From assembly GCF_017569225.1 (NCBI RefSeq), contig NZ_CP071868.1, positions 1,860,001 to 1,924,000 of the forward strand: a DNA stretch of 64,000 nucleotides, written 5' to 3'. The stretch is from Pengzhenrongella sicca. Its GTDB lineage: Bacteria; Actinomycetota; Actinomycetes; Actinomycetales; Cellulomonadaceae. A program made the position numbers and the translations under genes. The notes beneath the pieces were generated by a model. It did no database searches and was not told where the DNA came from. It was given only the letters and a program-made list of their open reading frames with translations. Shown here piece by piece: positions 22,589-30,145 of this stretch. Positions within the stretch are counted from its first letter, which is position 1, and the number at the start of each line of letters is the position of its first letter.

Positions 22589-24427
22589 ATGGTGCTTTGG
22601 TCACACGTGAGCCACGCGAAGGTCCGGCTGGCCCCGGGCGTCTTCGACACCCGCCGCCGCCTGAACCGGGCGTACCTGGAGTCCCTGCGCGCGCCGGCGC
22701 TGCTGCAGAACCACCTCACCGAGGCCGGCATCGGTGACCAGGCCTGGCACCTGCACCCCAGCGCGGGCGGCGCCGCCGATCGGGGGCTGGACCGGCACTG
22801 GGGCTGGGAGACGCCCGGGTCGCTGCTGCGCGGCCACTTCACCGGCCACTGGCTCTCGGCCGCGGCGCGCGAGGTGGCGGTCACCGGGGACGCCCACCTG
22901 CGGGCCACGCTCGACGACGTCGTCGACGGGCTGCGGCGATGCCAGGACGAGAGCGACGGCGAGTGGGCCTACGCGATCCCGTCGAGCTTCCTGCGGCGCC
23001 TCGAGCTCGGGCGCGACGTCTGGGCCCCCCAATACACCCTGCACAAGACGCTGATGGGCCTGCTCGACGTCTACCTCGACCTGGGGGACGAACGGGCGCT
23101 CGAGGTCGCGCGGCGCGCCGCGCAGCCGCTCGTGCGCTGGGCCCGCGCGATCGACCCCGAGCAGTTCCAGACCGTGCTCGAGGTCGAGACGGGCGGCATG
23201 CTCGAGGTCTGGGCCGACCTTCTCGCGGCGACCGGCGACGAGACGTACCGCGAGATGCTCGAGCTCTACTACCACCGCTCCGTGTTCGACGGCCTGCTCC
23301 AGGGCGTCGACGTGCTGACCAACCGGCACGCGAACACGACGATCCCCGAGGTGCTCGGGGCCGCCCGCGCGTACGAGGTCACAGGCGACGAGCGGTGGCG
23401 CCGCGTCGTCGAGGCCTACTGGGACTGGGCCGTGACGCGGCGGGGGACGTTCTGCACCGGGGGGCAGACCTCGGGGGAGATCTGGACCCCGCCCTTCGCC
23501 TTCGCGGCGCGCCGCGGCGAGAAGACCCAGGAGCACTGCTCGGTCTACAACATGATCCGTCTGGCGGACGTGCTGTTCCGGTGGACCGGGGAGGCGTCCT
23601 ACCTCGACTACATCGAGCGCAACCTGATCAACGGCATCCTGGCGCAGCAGAACCCGATCACCGGCATGGTCGCCTACTTCCTGCCGCTCGAGGGCGGCGC
23701 GCGCAAGGCGTGGGGGAGCCCGACCGAGGACTTCTGGTGCTGCCACGGCTCGCTGGTGCAGGCCCACACCCGCCACTCCTCGCTCGTGTTCTACCGCGGC
23801 GAGGACGAGTCCCTGACGATCGCCCAGCACATCGCCGCGACGGCGCGGATCACGACGGTGGCCGGCGAGGTGAGCGTGGGCCTCGAGCGGCTCGACGACG
23901 CCCAGGACGTCGGGCCTGACCAGAACTCGGGCGACGCCGGGGAGACGCACCGCCCGCACGCCGTCCGGCTCCGGGTGACGGTCGAGTCCGCGCAGGGCGT
24001 CCCCCTGCAGGTCCGGCTGCGCGTTCCCGGCTGGACCGAGGGACCGCCCGTCGTGGCGGGCGAGGCGCGCGTCGAGGTGGCCGACGGCTTCCTCACGTTC
24101 GAGCACACCGGCGGCCGGACGAGCCTCGAGGTCGCGTTCGGCTTCGCCGTGCACGCCGTCCCGATCCCGGACGAGCCCACCACGGTCGCCTTCGTCGAGG
24201 GCCCCGTCGTGCTGGCGGGCCTGGTCGAGGGGGAGGTCGCGCTCTACGGCGACCCGGGGGCGGCGGCCGAGCTCCTCGTCCCGGACAACGAGCGGCAGTG
24301 GTCGGCGTGGCTGACCCGCTACCGCGTCACCGGTCAGCCGACCACCGTGCGGCTGCGACCCCTGCACGAGGTGGTCGACGAGCGGTACTCGGTGTACTTC
24401 CCGATCGTCGAAGGAGAGCCCGCATGA
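22589..24427 (+). CDS. GH127 beta-L-arabinofuranosidase-like protein
   Basis: 612 residues from the ATG at 22589 (GGAAGAGG upstream). It has the (alpha/alpha)6 barrel pattern of GH127: LRGHFTGHWLSAAAREVA, ETGGMLEVWADLLAATGDE, then EKTQEHCSVYNMIRLADVLF and EDFWCCHGSLVQAHTRHSSL. The Glu-x-Cys of the EHC motif and the two Cys of CCHG correspond to the zinc/Cys active site of HypBA1-type enzymes, where Cys is the nucleophile. Activity on beta-L-arabinofuranosides is therefore likely, although the family also has 3-C-carboxy-furanosidases. First gene of a five-gene plus-strand operon. Confidence 0.88.
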   Translation: MVLWSHVSHAKVRLAPGVFDTRRRLNRAYLESLRAPALLQNHLTEAGIGDQAWHLHPSAGGAADRGLDRHWGWETPGSLLRGHFTGHWLSAAAREVAVTGDAHLRATLDDVVDGLRRCQDESDGEWAYAIPSSFLRRLELGRDVWAPQYTLHKTLMGLLDVYLDLGDERALEVARRAAQPLVRWARAIDPEQFQTVLEVETGGMLEVWADLLAATGDETYREMLELYYHRSVFDGLLQGVDVLTNRHANTTIPEVLGAARAYEVTGDERWRRVVEAYWDWAVTRRGTFCTGGQTSGEIWTPPFAFAARRGEKTQEHCSVYNMIRLADVLFRWTGEASYLDYIERNLINGILAQQNPITGMVAYFLPLEGGARKAWGSPTEDFWCCHGSLVQAHTRHSSLVFYRGEDESLTIAQHIAATARITTVAGEVSVGLERLDDAQDVGPDQNSGDAGETHRPHAVRLRVTVESAQGVPLQVRLRVPGWTEGPPVVAGEARVEVADGFLTFEHTGGRTSLEVAFGFAVHAVPIPDEPTTVAFVEGPVVLAGLVEGEVALYGDPGAAAELLVPDNERQWSAWLTRYRVTGQPTTVRLRPLHEVVDERYSVYFPIVEGEPA

Positions 24428-25131
24428 CCGCTCGCACCGCTCTGATCGTCCGAGGCGGATGGGACGGGCACCATCCCGTCGACGCCACGAACCTGTTCGT
24501 CCCCTTTCTCGAGCGCAACGGGTTCGCCGTCCTGATCGAGGAGAGCAACGAGGTCTACGCCGACGAGGCGCTCATGCGGCGCACCGACCTCGTGCTGCAG
24601 AGCGTGACCATGTCCGAGATCTCGCACGAGGCGCAGGCCGGCCTGGCCGCCGCCGTCCGCGCCGGCACGGGCCTGATGGGGTGGCACGGCGGGATCGCCG
24701 ACTCCTACCGCGCCAGCTCCGACTACCTGCAGCTGATCGGCGGCCAGTTCGCGACCCACCCGTCGAAGGACCCGGCGCTGCGCGTGGGGGACGAGACCGA
24801 CAACTACCTCACGTACACCGTCGAGATCACCGACGCCGGCCGGGCGCACCCGATCATGGAGGGCATCGAGGACTTCACCCTGACCACCGAGCAGTACTGG
24901 GTGCTGCACGACGACCTGATCGACGTCCTCGCGACCACCACCCACCCGGTGCAGCCGTACCACCCGTGGCACCGGCCGATCACGTCGCCGGTCGTGTGGA
25001 CCCGGCAGTGGGGCGCGGGCCGCGTCGTCGTCGCGACGCCCGGGCACAGCGTCGAGGTGCTGCAGGTCCCGCAGGTCCAGGCGATCGTGGAGAGGGGGCT
25101 GCTGTGGGCGAGCCGCACGGGATCGGAGTAG
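24424..25131 (+). CDS. ThuA-like family protein
   Basis: 235 residues, ATG overlapping the GH127 stop (ATGA). It has the class-I glutamine-amidotransferase-like fold of ThuA proteins: ALIVRGGWDGHHPVDATNLF, LVLQSVTMSEISHEAQAGL, GTGLMGWHGGIADSYRASSD, FATHPS, WTRQWGAGRVVVATPGHSVE. The amidotransferase Cys-His pair is not evident, as usual for ThuA. ThuA/ThuB pairs take part in 3-keto-disaccharide metabolism in rhizobia; the next gene encodes a Gfo/Idh/MocA dehydrogenase, the ThuB family, so a paired role in sugar oxidation is suggested (inference). Confidence 0.82.
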   Translation: MTARTALIVRGGWDGHHPVDATNLFVPFLERNGFAVLIEESNEVYADEALMRRTDLVLQSVTMSEISHEAQAGLAAAVRAGTGLMGWHGGIADSYRASSDYLQLIGGQFATHPSKDPALRVGDETDNYLTYTVEITDAGRAHPIMEGIEDFTLTTEQYWVLHDDLIDVLATTTHPVQPYHPWHRPITSPVVWTRQWGAGRVVVATPGHSVEVLQVPQVQAIVERGLLWASRTGSE

Positions 25132-26189
25132 TCGGGCTGGGCGTCATCGCGGTCAAGTACCTCGGCACCCTGGTCGGGCACCCGGACGTCGCGATCCGGG
25201 CGGTCGCCGACCTCGACCACGCACGGTCCGTCGAGGTCGCGGCGGGCATCCCCGGCTGCCGCGCGCTGTCGGTCGCCGACCTGATCGCCGACGACGGCGT
25301 CGAGACGGTGCTGAACCTGACCACCCCCGACGCGCACGCCGCGATCGCGCTGGCTGCACTGGCCCGGGGCAAGAACGTCTACGGCGAGAAGCCGCTGGCG
25401 GCCACCTTCGGCGAGGCCGCGGCTGTCCTGCGCGCCCGCGGGCGCGCCTGGGTCGGGTGCGCGCCGGACACGGTGCTGGGCACCGGCATCCAGACCGCGC
25501 GCGCGGCGGTCGATGCCGGGGTCATCGGGCGCCCGGTCGCGGCCTCCGCCACGTGGGTCGCCCCCGGCCACGAGCTGTGGCACCCGAACCCGGACTTCTA
25601 CTACCGGCCCGGCGGGGGGCCGCTGCTCGACATGGGTCCGTACTACCTGACCTCGCTGGTCCACCTGCTCGGCCCCGTCACCCGGGTCACCGGCGCCTCG
25701 TCGCGCGGCCGGGGCTCCCGGACGATCGGCTCGGGCCCGCGCACCGGCGAGTCGATCCCCGTCGAGGTCGACACCCACGTCACCGGCATCCTCGAGCACG
25801 CCGGCGGCGCGCTGTCGACCGTGGTGCTGAGCTTTGACGCCGTCGCCAGCGCGGCGGCGCCGATCGAGGTGCACGGCGAGCTGGGCAGCCTCGCGGTGCC
25901 CGACCCCAACGCGTTCGACGGCACCGTGCGGGTGCGCCTGCTCGGCGATCCCGACTGGACCGCGGTGGAGCCGTCCGCCGGCTACGTCGGGGCCGAGCGG
26001 GGGATCGGGCTCCTGGACTTCGTCCGCGGCGGCCATCGGGCCGGCGGCGACCTCGCGCTGCACGTGCTCGAGGTCATGACGGCGCTGCTCGACTCCGCGC
26101 GCGACGGCGTGCGCGCGCAGCTGACCACGAGCGTCGAGCGCCCGCCGCTGGTCCCGCTGACGACGCCGGCGCAGTGGCGGAAGCCATGA
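25104..26189 (+). CDS. Gfo/Idh/MocA family NAD(P)-dependent dehydrogenase
   Basis: 361 residues from a GTG preceded by GAGAGGGGG, overlapping the ThuA gene by 28 bases. The Rossmann motif is IGVVGLGVIAVKYLG (GxGxxA-like), followed by NLTTPDAHAAIALAALARGK and the family signature NVYGEKPLAATFGEA with the catalytic EKP Lys. The C-terminal domain has PGGGPLLDMGPYYLTSLVHL, where Asp/His around GPYYLT are usual in the active site. It probably oxidises or reduces a sugar or sugar derivative together with the ThuA-like protein. Cytoplasmic. Confidence 0.88.
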   Translation: MGEPHGIGVVGLGVIAVKYLGTLVGHPDVAIRAVADLDHARSVEVAAGIPGCRALSVADLIADDGVETVLNLTTPDAHAAIALAALARGKNVYGEKPLAATFGEAAAVLRARGRAWVGCAPDTVLGTGIQTARAAVDAGVIGRPVAASATWVAPGHELWHPNPDFYYRPGGGPLLDMGPYYLTSLVHLLGPVTRVTGASSRGRGSRTIGSGPRTGESIPVEVDTHVTGILEHAGGALSTVVLSFDAVASAAAPIEVHGELGSLAVPDPNAFDGTVRVRLLGDPDWTAVEPSAGYVGAERGIGLLDFVRGGHRAGGDLALHVLEVMTALLDSARDGVRAQLTTSVERPPLVPLTTPAQWRKP

Positions 26190-27742
26190 CCGGGCGCGCC
26201 CAGAACCTCCCGCGGCTCGACGTCTCGGCCCTGCCGGCGCCCGTCGACGTCAGCGACAACCGGACGGCGCTCGCCGAGGTGGCCGCCGTGGTCGCCGCGG
26301 GGCCGTACTCGGCCGACTGGGCCTCGCTCCGGCGGTACACCCCGCCCCTGTGGTACCGGGACGCGAAGCTGGGCCTCTTCGTGCACTGGGGCGTCTACTC
26401 GGTGCCGGCGTTCGCCAACGAGTGGTACTCGCGCTCCATGTACCTGGAGGCCTCGCCCTCCTTCGCGCACCACGTCGCGACGTACGGCCCGCAGAACGAG
26501 TTCGGGTACAAGGACTTCATCCCCAGCTTCACGATGGAGCGGTTCGATCCGCACGAGTGGGCGGCGCTCTTTCGCCGAGCCGGCGCGCAGTACGTCGTCC
26601 CGGTCGCGGAGCACCATGACGGGTTCGCGATGTACGACAGCGGCCGCTCGCGCTGGACCGCGGCGAACCTGGGGCCGCGCCGGGACGTGCTGGGGGACCT
26701 GCTCGCCGCGGTCGACGAGGCGTGGATGGTGCGCGGGGCGTCGACGCACCGCGCCGAGCACTGGTTCTTCATGAACCCCGGCATGCGGTTCGACTCCGAC
26801 GTGCGTGACCCGGCCCTGCAGGACTTCTACGGCCCGGCGCAGCGCGAGGAGACGGCGCCGAACGAGAGGTTCCTCGAGGACTGGCTGCTGCGCTGCGTCG
26901 AGGTCGTCGACCGCTACCGGCCCCAGATCGTCTACTTCGACTGGTGGATCGAGCAGCCCGCGTTCGAGCCGTACCTGCGCACGTTCGCCGCCTACTACTA
27001 CAACCGCGCGGCCGAGTGGGGACGCGAGGTCGTCATCCACTACAAGTGGGACGCCTTCGCGCCCGGCTCGGCGGTCTACGACGTCGAGCGCGGGACCGTC
27101 GCGGGCATCCGCGAGGAGCTCTGGCAGAACGACACCTCGCTCTCGCGCTCGTCGTGGTGCTGGGTCGAGGACCACGTCTACAAGCGCTCGCGCGACATCG
27201 TCGCGGAGCTCGCCGACGTCGTCGCGCGCAACGGAGTCCTGCAGCTGAACGTCGGGCCCAAGCCGGACGGCACCATCCCCGACGCCGAACGCGGCATCCT
27301 CGAGGACCTGGGAGCCTGGCTCGCGCGCAACGGCGAGGCGATCTACGGCACCCGCCCCTGGACCGTCGCGGCGGAGGGCCCGACCCGGGTCGCGGCGGGC
27401 TCGTTCACGGACGGCGCCCCGACCGACTTCGGGCCCGCCGACATCCGGTTCACCCGGCGGACGGATCTGACCGGCGAGTACGTGTACGCGATCCTGCTCG
27501 CGGAGCCCACGGACCGGGTGGCTCGCGTGCGCAGCTTCGCCGCGACGTCGGGGCTGCTCGAACGGGGCGTCCGGGCGGTCACCGTGCTCGGCGCGACGGG
27601 CGAGGTCAGCTGGGAGCGCACGGCGGACAGCCTGGACGTCGTGCTGCCGGACGGGCTGGTGAGCGAGCACGGCGGCCCGGTCGTCAAGCTCGCGCTCGAG
27701 CTGGAGCCGACCCTGCCCCGGACCGACTTCCTGCACGGCTGA
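26186..27742 (+). CDS. GH29 alpha-L-fucosidase family protein
   Basis: 518 residues from the ATG overlapping the previous stop (ATGA); an ATG 12 bases upstream is possible. GH29 motifs: KLGLFVHWGVYSVPAFANEW, RRAGAQYVVPVAEHHDGFAM, nucleophile region RPQIVYFDWWIEQP (Asp), NGVLQLNVGPKPDGTIPDAE and GEAIYGTRPW. A C-terminal beta domain follows. It removes alpha-L-fucosyl residues (or galactosyl-like residues in some members). Unlike many GH29 enzymes it has no signal peptide, in keeping with the rest of the locus. Confidence 0.88.
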   Translation: MTGRAQNLPRLDVSALPAPVDVSDNRTALAEVAAVVAAGPYSADWASLRRYTPPLWYRDAKLGLFVHWGVYSVPAFANEWYSRSMYLEASPSFAHHVATYGPQNEFGYKDFIPSFTMERFDPHEWAALFRRAGAQYVVPVAEHHDGFAMYDSGRSRWTAANLGPRRDVLGDLLAAVDEAWMVRGASTHRAEHWFFMNPGMRFDSDVRDPALQDFYGPAQREETAPNERFLEDWLLRCVEVVDRYRPQIVYFDWWIEQPAFEPYLRTFAAYYYNRAAEWGREVVIHYKWDAFAPGSAVYDVERGTVAGIREELWQNDTSLSRSSWCWVEDHVYKRSRDIVAELADVVARNGVLQLNVGPKPDGTIPDAERGILEDLGAWLARNGEAIYGTRPWTVAAEGPTRVAAGSFTDGAPTDFGPADIRFTRRTDLTGEYVYAILLAEPTDRVARVRSFAATSGLLERGVRAVTVLGATGEVSWERTADSLDVVLPDGLVSEHGGPVVKLALELEPTLPRTDFLHG

Positions 27743-27751
27743 GCGGTCGCC

Positions 27752-30094
27752 GTGTCAGCGAACGGGATGCACGAGGCCGCCACGCGCGCGACGCAAGCGC
27801 GCGGGCGCGCGGTGCCCGCAGCCGTCGGCGACCGGCTGCTCGTCGTCGCGCCCGACGGCGACGACGCGGGGCCCGGGACCCGCGCGGCGCCGCTGGCCAC
27901 GCTGGACGAGGCGCAGCGCCGGCTGCGCACGGTGCCGGGCGGGACCGTGGAGCTCACTGACGGCACGTGGCAGCTGGACCGGCCGTTCCGGCTGACGGCG
28001 CGCGACTCGGGGGAGCCCGGCGCGCCGAAGCGCTGGACGGCGGCCCCCGGGGCGCACCCGGTGCTCTCAGGCGGCGTGGTGGTCCGGGACTGGGCTGTGC
28101 ACGACGCGGCGGCGCGGATCTTCCGCGCGCCCGTTCCCGGGATCCGCGACACCCGGCAGGTCTCGATCGACGGCGTGCTGGCCGAGCGGTCATGGGTGGC
28201 GCTCGGCCGCGACCAGGTCGAGGTGACCGAGGAGGGCCTCGCCCTGCGCGACCCCGCGCTCGCGGGCCTCGTGGCGCTCACCGGGCACGAGCGGATTGAG
28301 GTGGTGTGCGTCGCCTCGTTCACCCATCGGTACGCGCCCGTCGCGCGCATCGAGCGCGACCGGATCGTCATGCAGCAGCCGGCGTGGCGGAACAACTGCT
28401 GGGGCTGGGACACGCTTGCGGACCCGATCGAGGGCGGCGCGCTCCGGCTGGTGAACGCGGTCGAGCTGCTGCAGCCCGGCCAGTGGTACCTCGATCCCGC
28501 GCGGGCCGAGCTGTTGTATCGCGCGGCCGAGGGGGACCACCCCGACGCGCACCGGTTCGTCGTCCCGCGCCTGGAGTCGCTGCTGCAGATCGCCGGGACC
28601 GTCGACGAACCCGTCCACGACCTCCAGCTGCGGGGCCTGGAGTTCGCGCACACGAGCTGGCTCGGGCCGAGCGGACCCGCCGGCTACGCGAGCCAGCAGG
28701 CGGGCACGTTCCTGGGCCGCGCGTTCGACCAGCCGCCCGACTACCTGCGGACCTGCCAGCGCAGCTGCCCGGAGTTCGAGGCGACCCGCAACGACTGGGA
28801 GCAGCTGCCGGCGGCCGTGCAAGTGTCGGCCGCGGCCCGCGTGGACCTCGTCGCGAACACGTTCACGCAGCTCGGTCAGGTCGGGCTCGGCCTCGGCAAC
28901 GATGCGGGCGCCCACGGCGCGGGCGTCGGGCTCGCCGTGGCGGACGTGCTGGTCCACCACAACCTGTTCACCCAGCTGTCCGGCGGGGCCGTCGTCGTCG
29001 GCGGGATCGGCCCGGACGCCCATCACCCGGCGGATCCCCGGCGCACCGTGCGCGACGTCGTGATCGACAACAACCTCGTGACCGCGGTCGCGGTCGACTA
29101 CATGGACATGCCGGGGATCGTGTCCACCTACGTCGACGGCGTGACCATCACGCACAACGAGGTGTCCGACCTGCCCTACGACGGCATCGATGTCGGGTTC
29201 GGCTGGGGCGCGAACGACCCGGGCGGCAGCCCCGAGTACCGCGCGCGGGGCCTGTACGCGTCGCAGCCGGTCTACGAGACGCCGACCACCCTGCGCGACG
29301 CCGTCGTGGCCGGCAACCTCGTGCACGCCACGAAGCAGCAGTTCACCGACGGGGGCGCGATCTACACCCTGTCGGCCAACCCCGGGGCGCGGGTCGTCGA
29401 GAACTACCTGCGGGACAACAACCGCTCCGTCGGCCTCTACCTCGACGAGGGGTCGCGCTTCGTGGTGGCCGAGCGCAACGTGGTGCAGGACGCGCCGGTC
29501 TGGGTGTTCACCAACACGTACGGCGACAACCACACGGACGACAACGTCGTCGCGCGCAACTGGTACAACGGCGGCCGGACCCACACGCCCGAGCCGGGCG
29601 CGCACCGCAACTCGCTCGTCGACAACGTGCTCGTCGCGGGCTACGACTGGCCGCTGGCCGCGCAGCGGGTGATGTCCGCGGCCGGGCTCGAGCCGCCGTA
29701 CCGGACGTTCGCCCGGGCCACGACGCCGATGCCGTTCGGCGCGGCGCTCGAGGCGTACGCCCTCGAGGCCGACGGTGTCGAGGCCGACGCCCTCGGGCCC
29801 GGCCGGCGTCGGCTCCGCCTGGCCGTCGAGGGCTTCGGCGACGAGCCGGTCACGGGGCTGCGGGTGACGGCGGTGCAGGCACCGCCCGGCTGGTCCCTGC
29901 GCCCGACGGCGCCGCTGCCCGACGCGGTGCGGGCCGGCGGGCGCGTCGGCGCGCAGTGGCTGGTGGAGCCGCGGCCGACGCCCCCGACGCCTGCGATGCC
30001 CGCGGGGGCGCCCCCGGACCGGATCGTCGTGACCGTCGAGGCGGTCGTCGACGGGCTGCGCCACGAGCTCGCCGCCGGCGTCACGCTCGGCTGA
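27752..30094 (+). CDS. right-handed beta-helix protein, candidate GH141-like glycosidase
   Basis: 780 residues from a GTG 10 bases after the GH29 stop. The N-terminal part, VVAPDGDDAGPGTRAAPLAT, then GTVELTDGTWQLDRPFRLTA and GAHPVLSGGVVVRDW, resembles the opening of GH141-type beta-helix enzymes. A long parallel beta-helix follows (VVIDNNLVTAVAVDYMDMPG, VTITHNEVSDLPYDGIDVGF, TKQQFTDGGAIYTL, VVARNWYNGG). The C-terminal ~90 residues look like a NEW3-type sandwich, separated by a Pro-rich segment. GH141 includes alpha-L-fucosidase and xylanase activities, which would suit the locus, but this assignment is by pattern only. No signal peptide, unusual for a beta-helix polysaccharide enzyme. Confidence 0.65.
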   Translation: MSANGMHEAATRATQARGRAVPAAVGDRLLVVAPDGDDAGPGTRAAPLATLDEAQRRLRTVPGGTVELTDGTWQLDRPFRLTARDSGEPGAPKRWTAAPGAHPVLSGGVVVRDWAVHDAAARIFRAPVPGIRDTRQVSIDGVLAERSWVALGRDQVEVTEEGLALRDPALAGLVALTGHERIEVVCVASFTHRYAPVARIERDRIVMQQPAWRNNCWGWDTLADPIEGGALRLVNAVELLQPGQWYLDPARAELLYRAAEGDHPDAHRFVVPRLESLLQIAGTVDEPVHDLQLRGLEFAHTSWLGPSGPAGYASQQAGTFLGRAFDQPPDYLRTCQRSCPEFEATRNDWEQLPAAVQVSAAARVDLVANTFTQLGQVGLGLGNDAGAHGAGVGLAVADVLVHHNLFTQLSGGAVVVGGIGPDAHHPADPRRTVRDVVIDNNLVTAVAVDYMDMPGIVSTYVDGVTITHNEVSDLPYDGIDVGFGWGANDPGGSPEYRARGLYASQPVYETPTTLRDAVVAGNLVHATKQQFTDGGAIYTLSANPGARVVENYLRDNNRSVGLYLDEGSRFVVAERNVVQDAPVWVFTNTYGDNHTDDNVVARNWYNGGRTHTPEPGAHRNSLVDNVLVAGYDWPLAAQRVMSAAGLEPPYRTFARATTPMPFGAALEAYALEADGVEADALGPGRRRLRLAVEGFGDEPVTGLRVTAVQAPPGWSLRPTAPLPDAVRAGGRVGAQWLVEPRPTPPTPAMPAGAPPDRIVVTVEAVVDGLRHELAAGVTLG

Positions 30095-30111
30095 CCTGGG
30101 CCGTCCGATAT

Positions 30112-30140
30112 GGGCCGCCGCCGTGCTGGGCGGTCGGCCC
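30112..30140. terminator. bidirectional hairpin between convergent operons
   Basis: GGGCCGCCGCC (30112-30122) pairs with GGCGGTCGGCCC (30129-30140) with one bulged T and a six-base loop. It lies 18 bases after the beta-helix gene stop and 6 bases before the end of the convergent GH95 gene. Confidence 0.65.
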
Positions 30141-30145
30141 GAACC

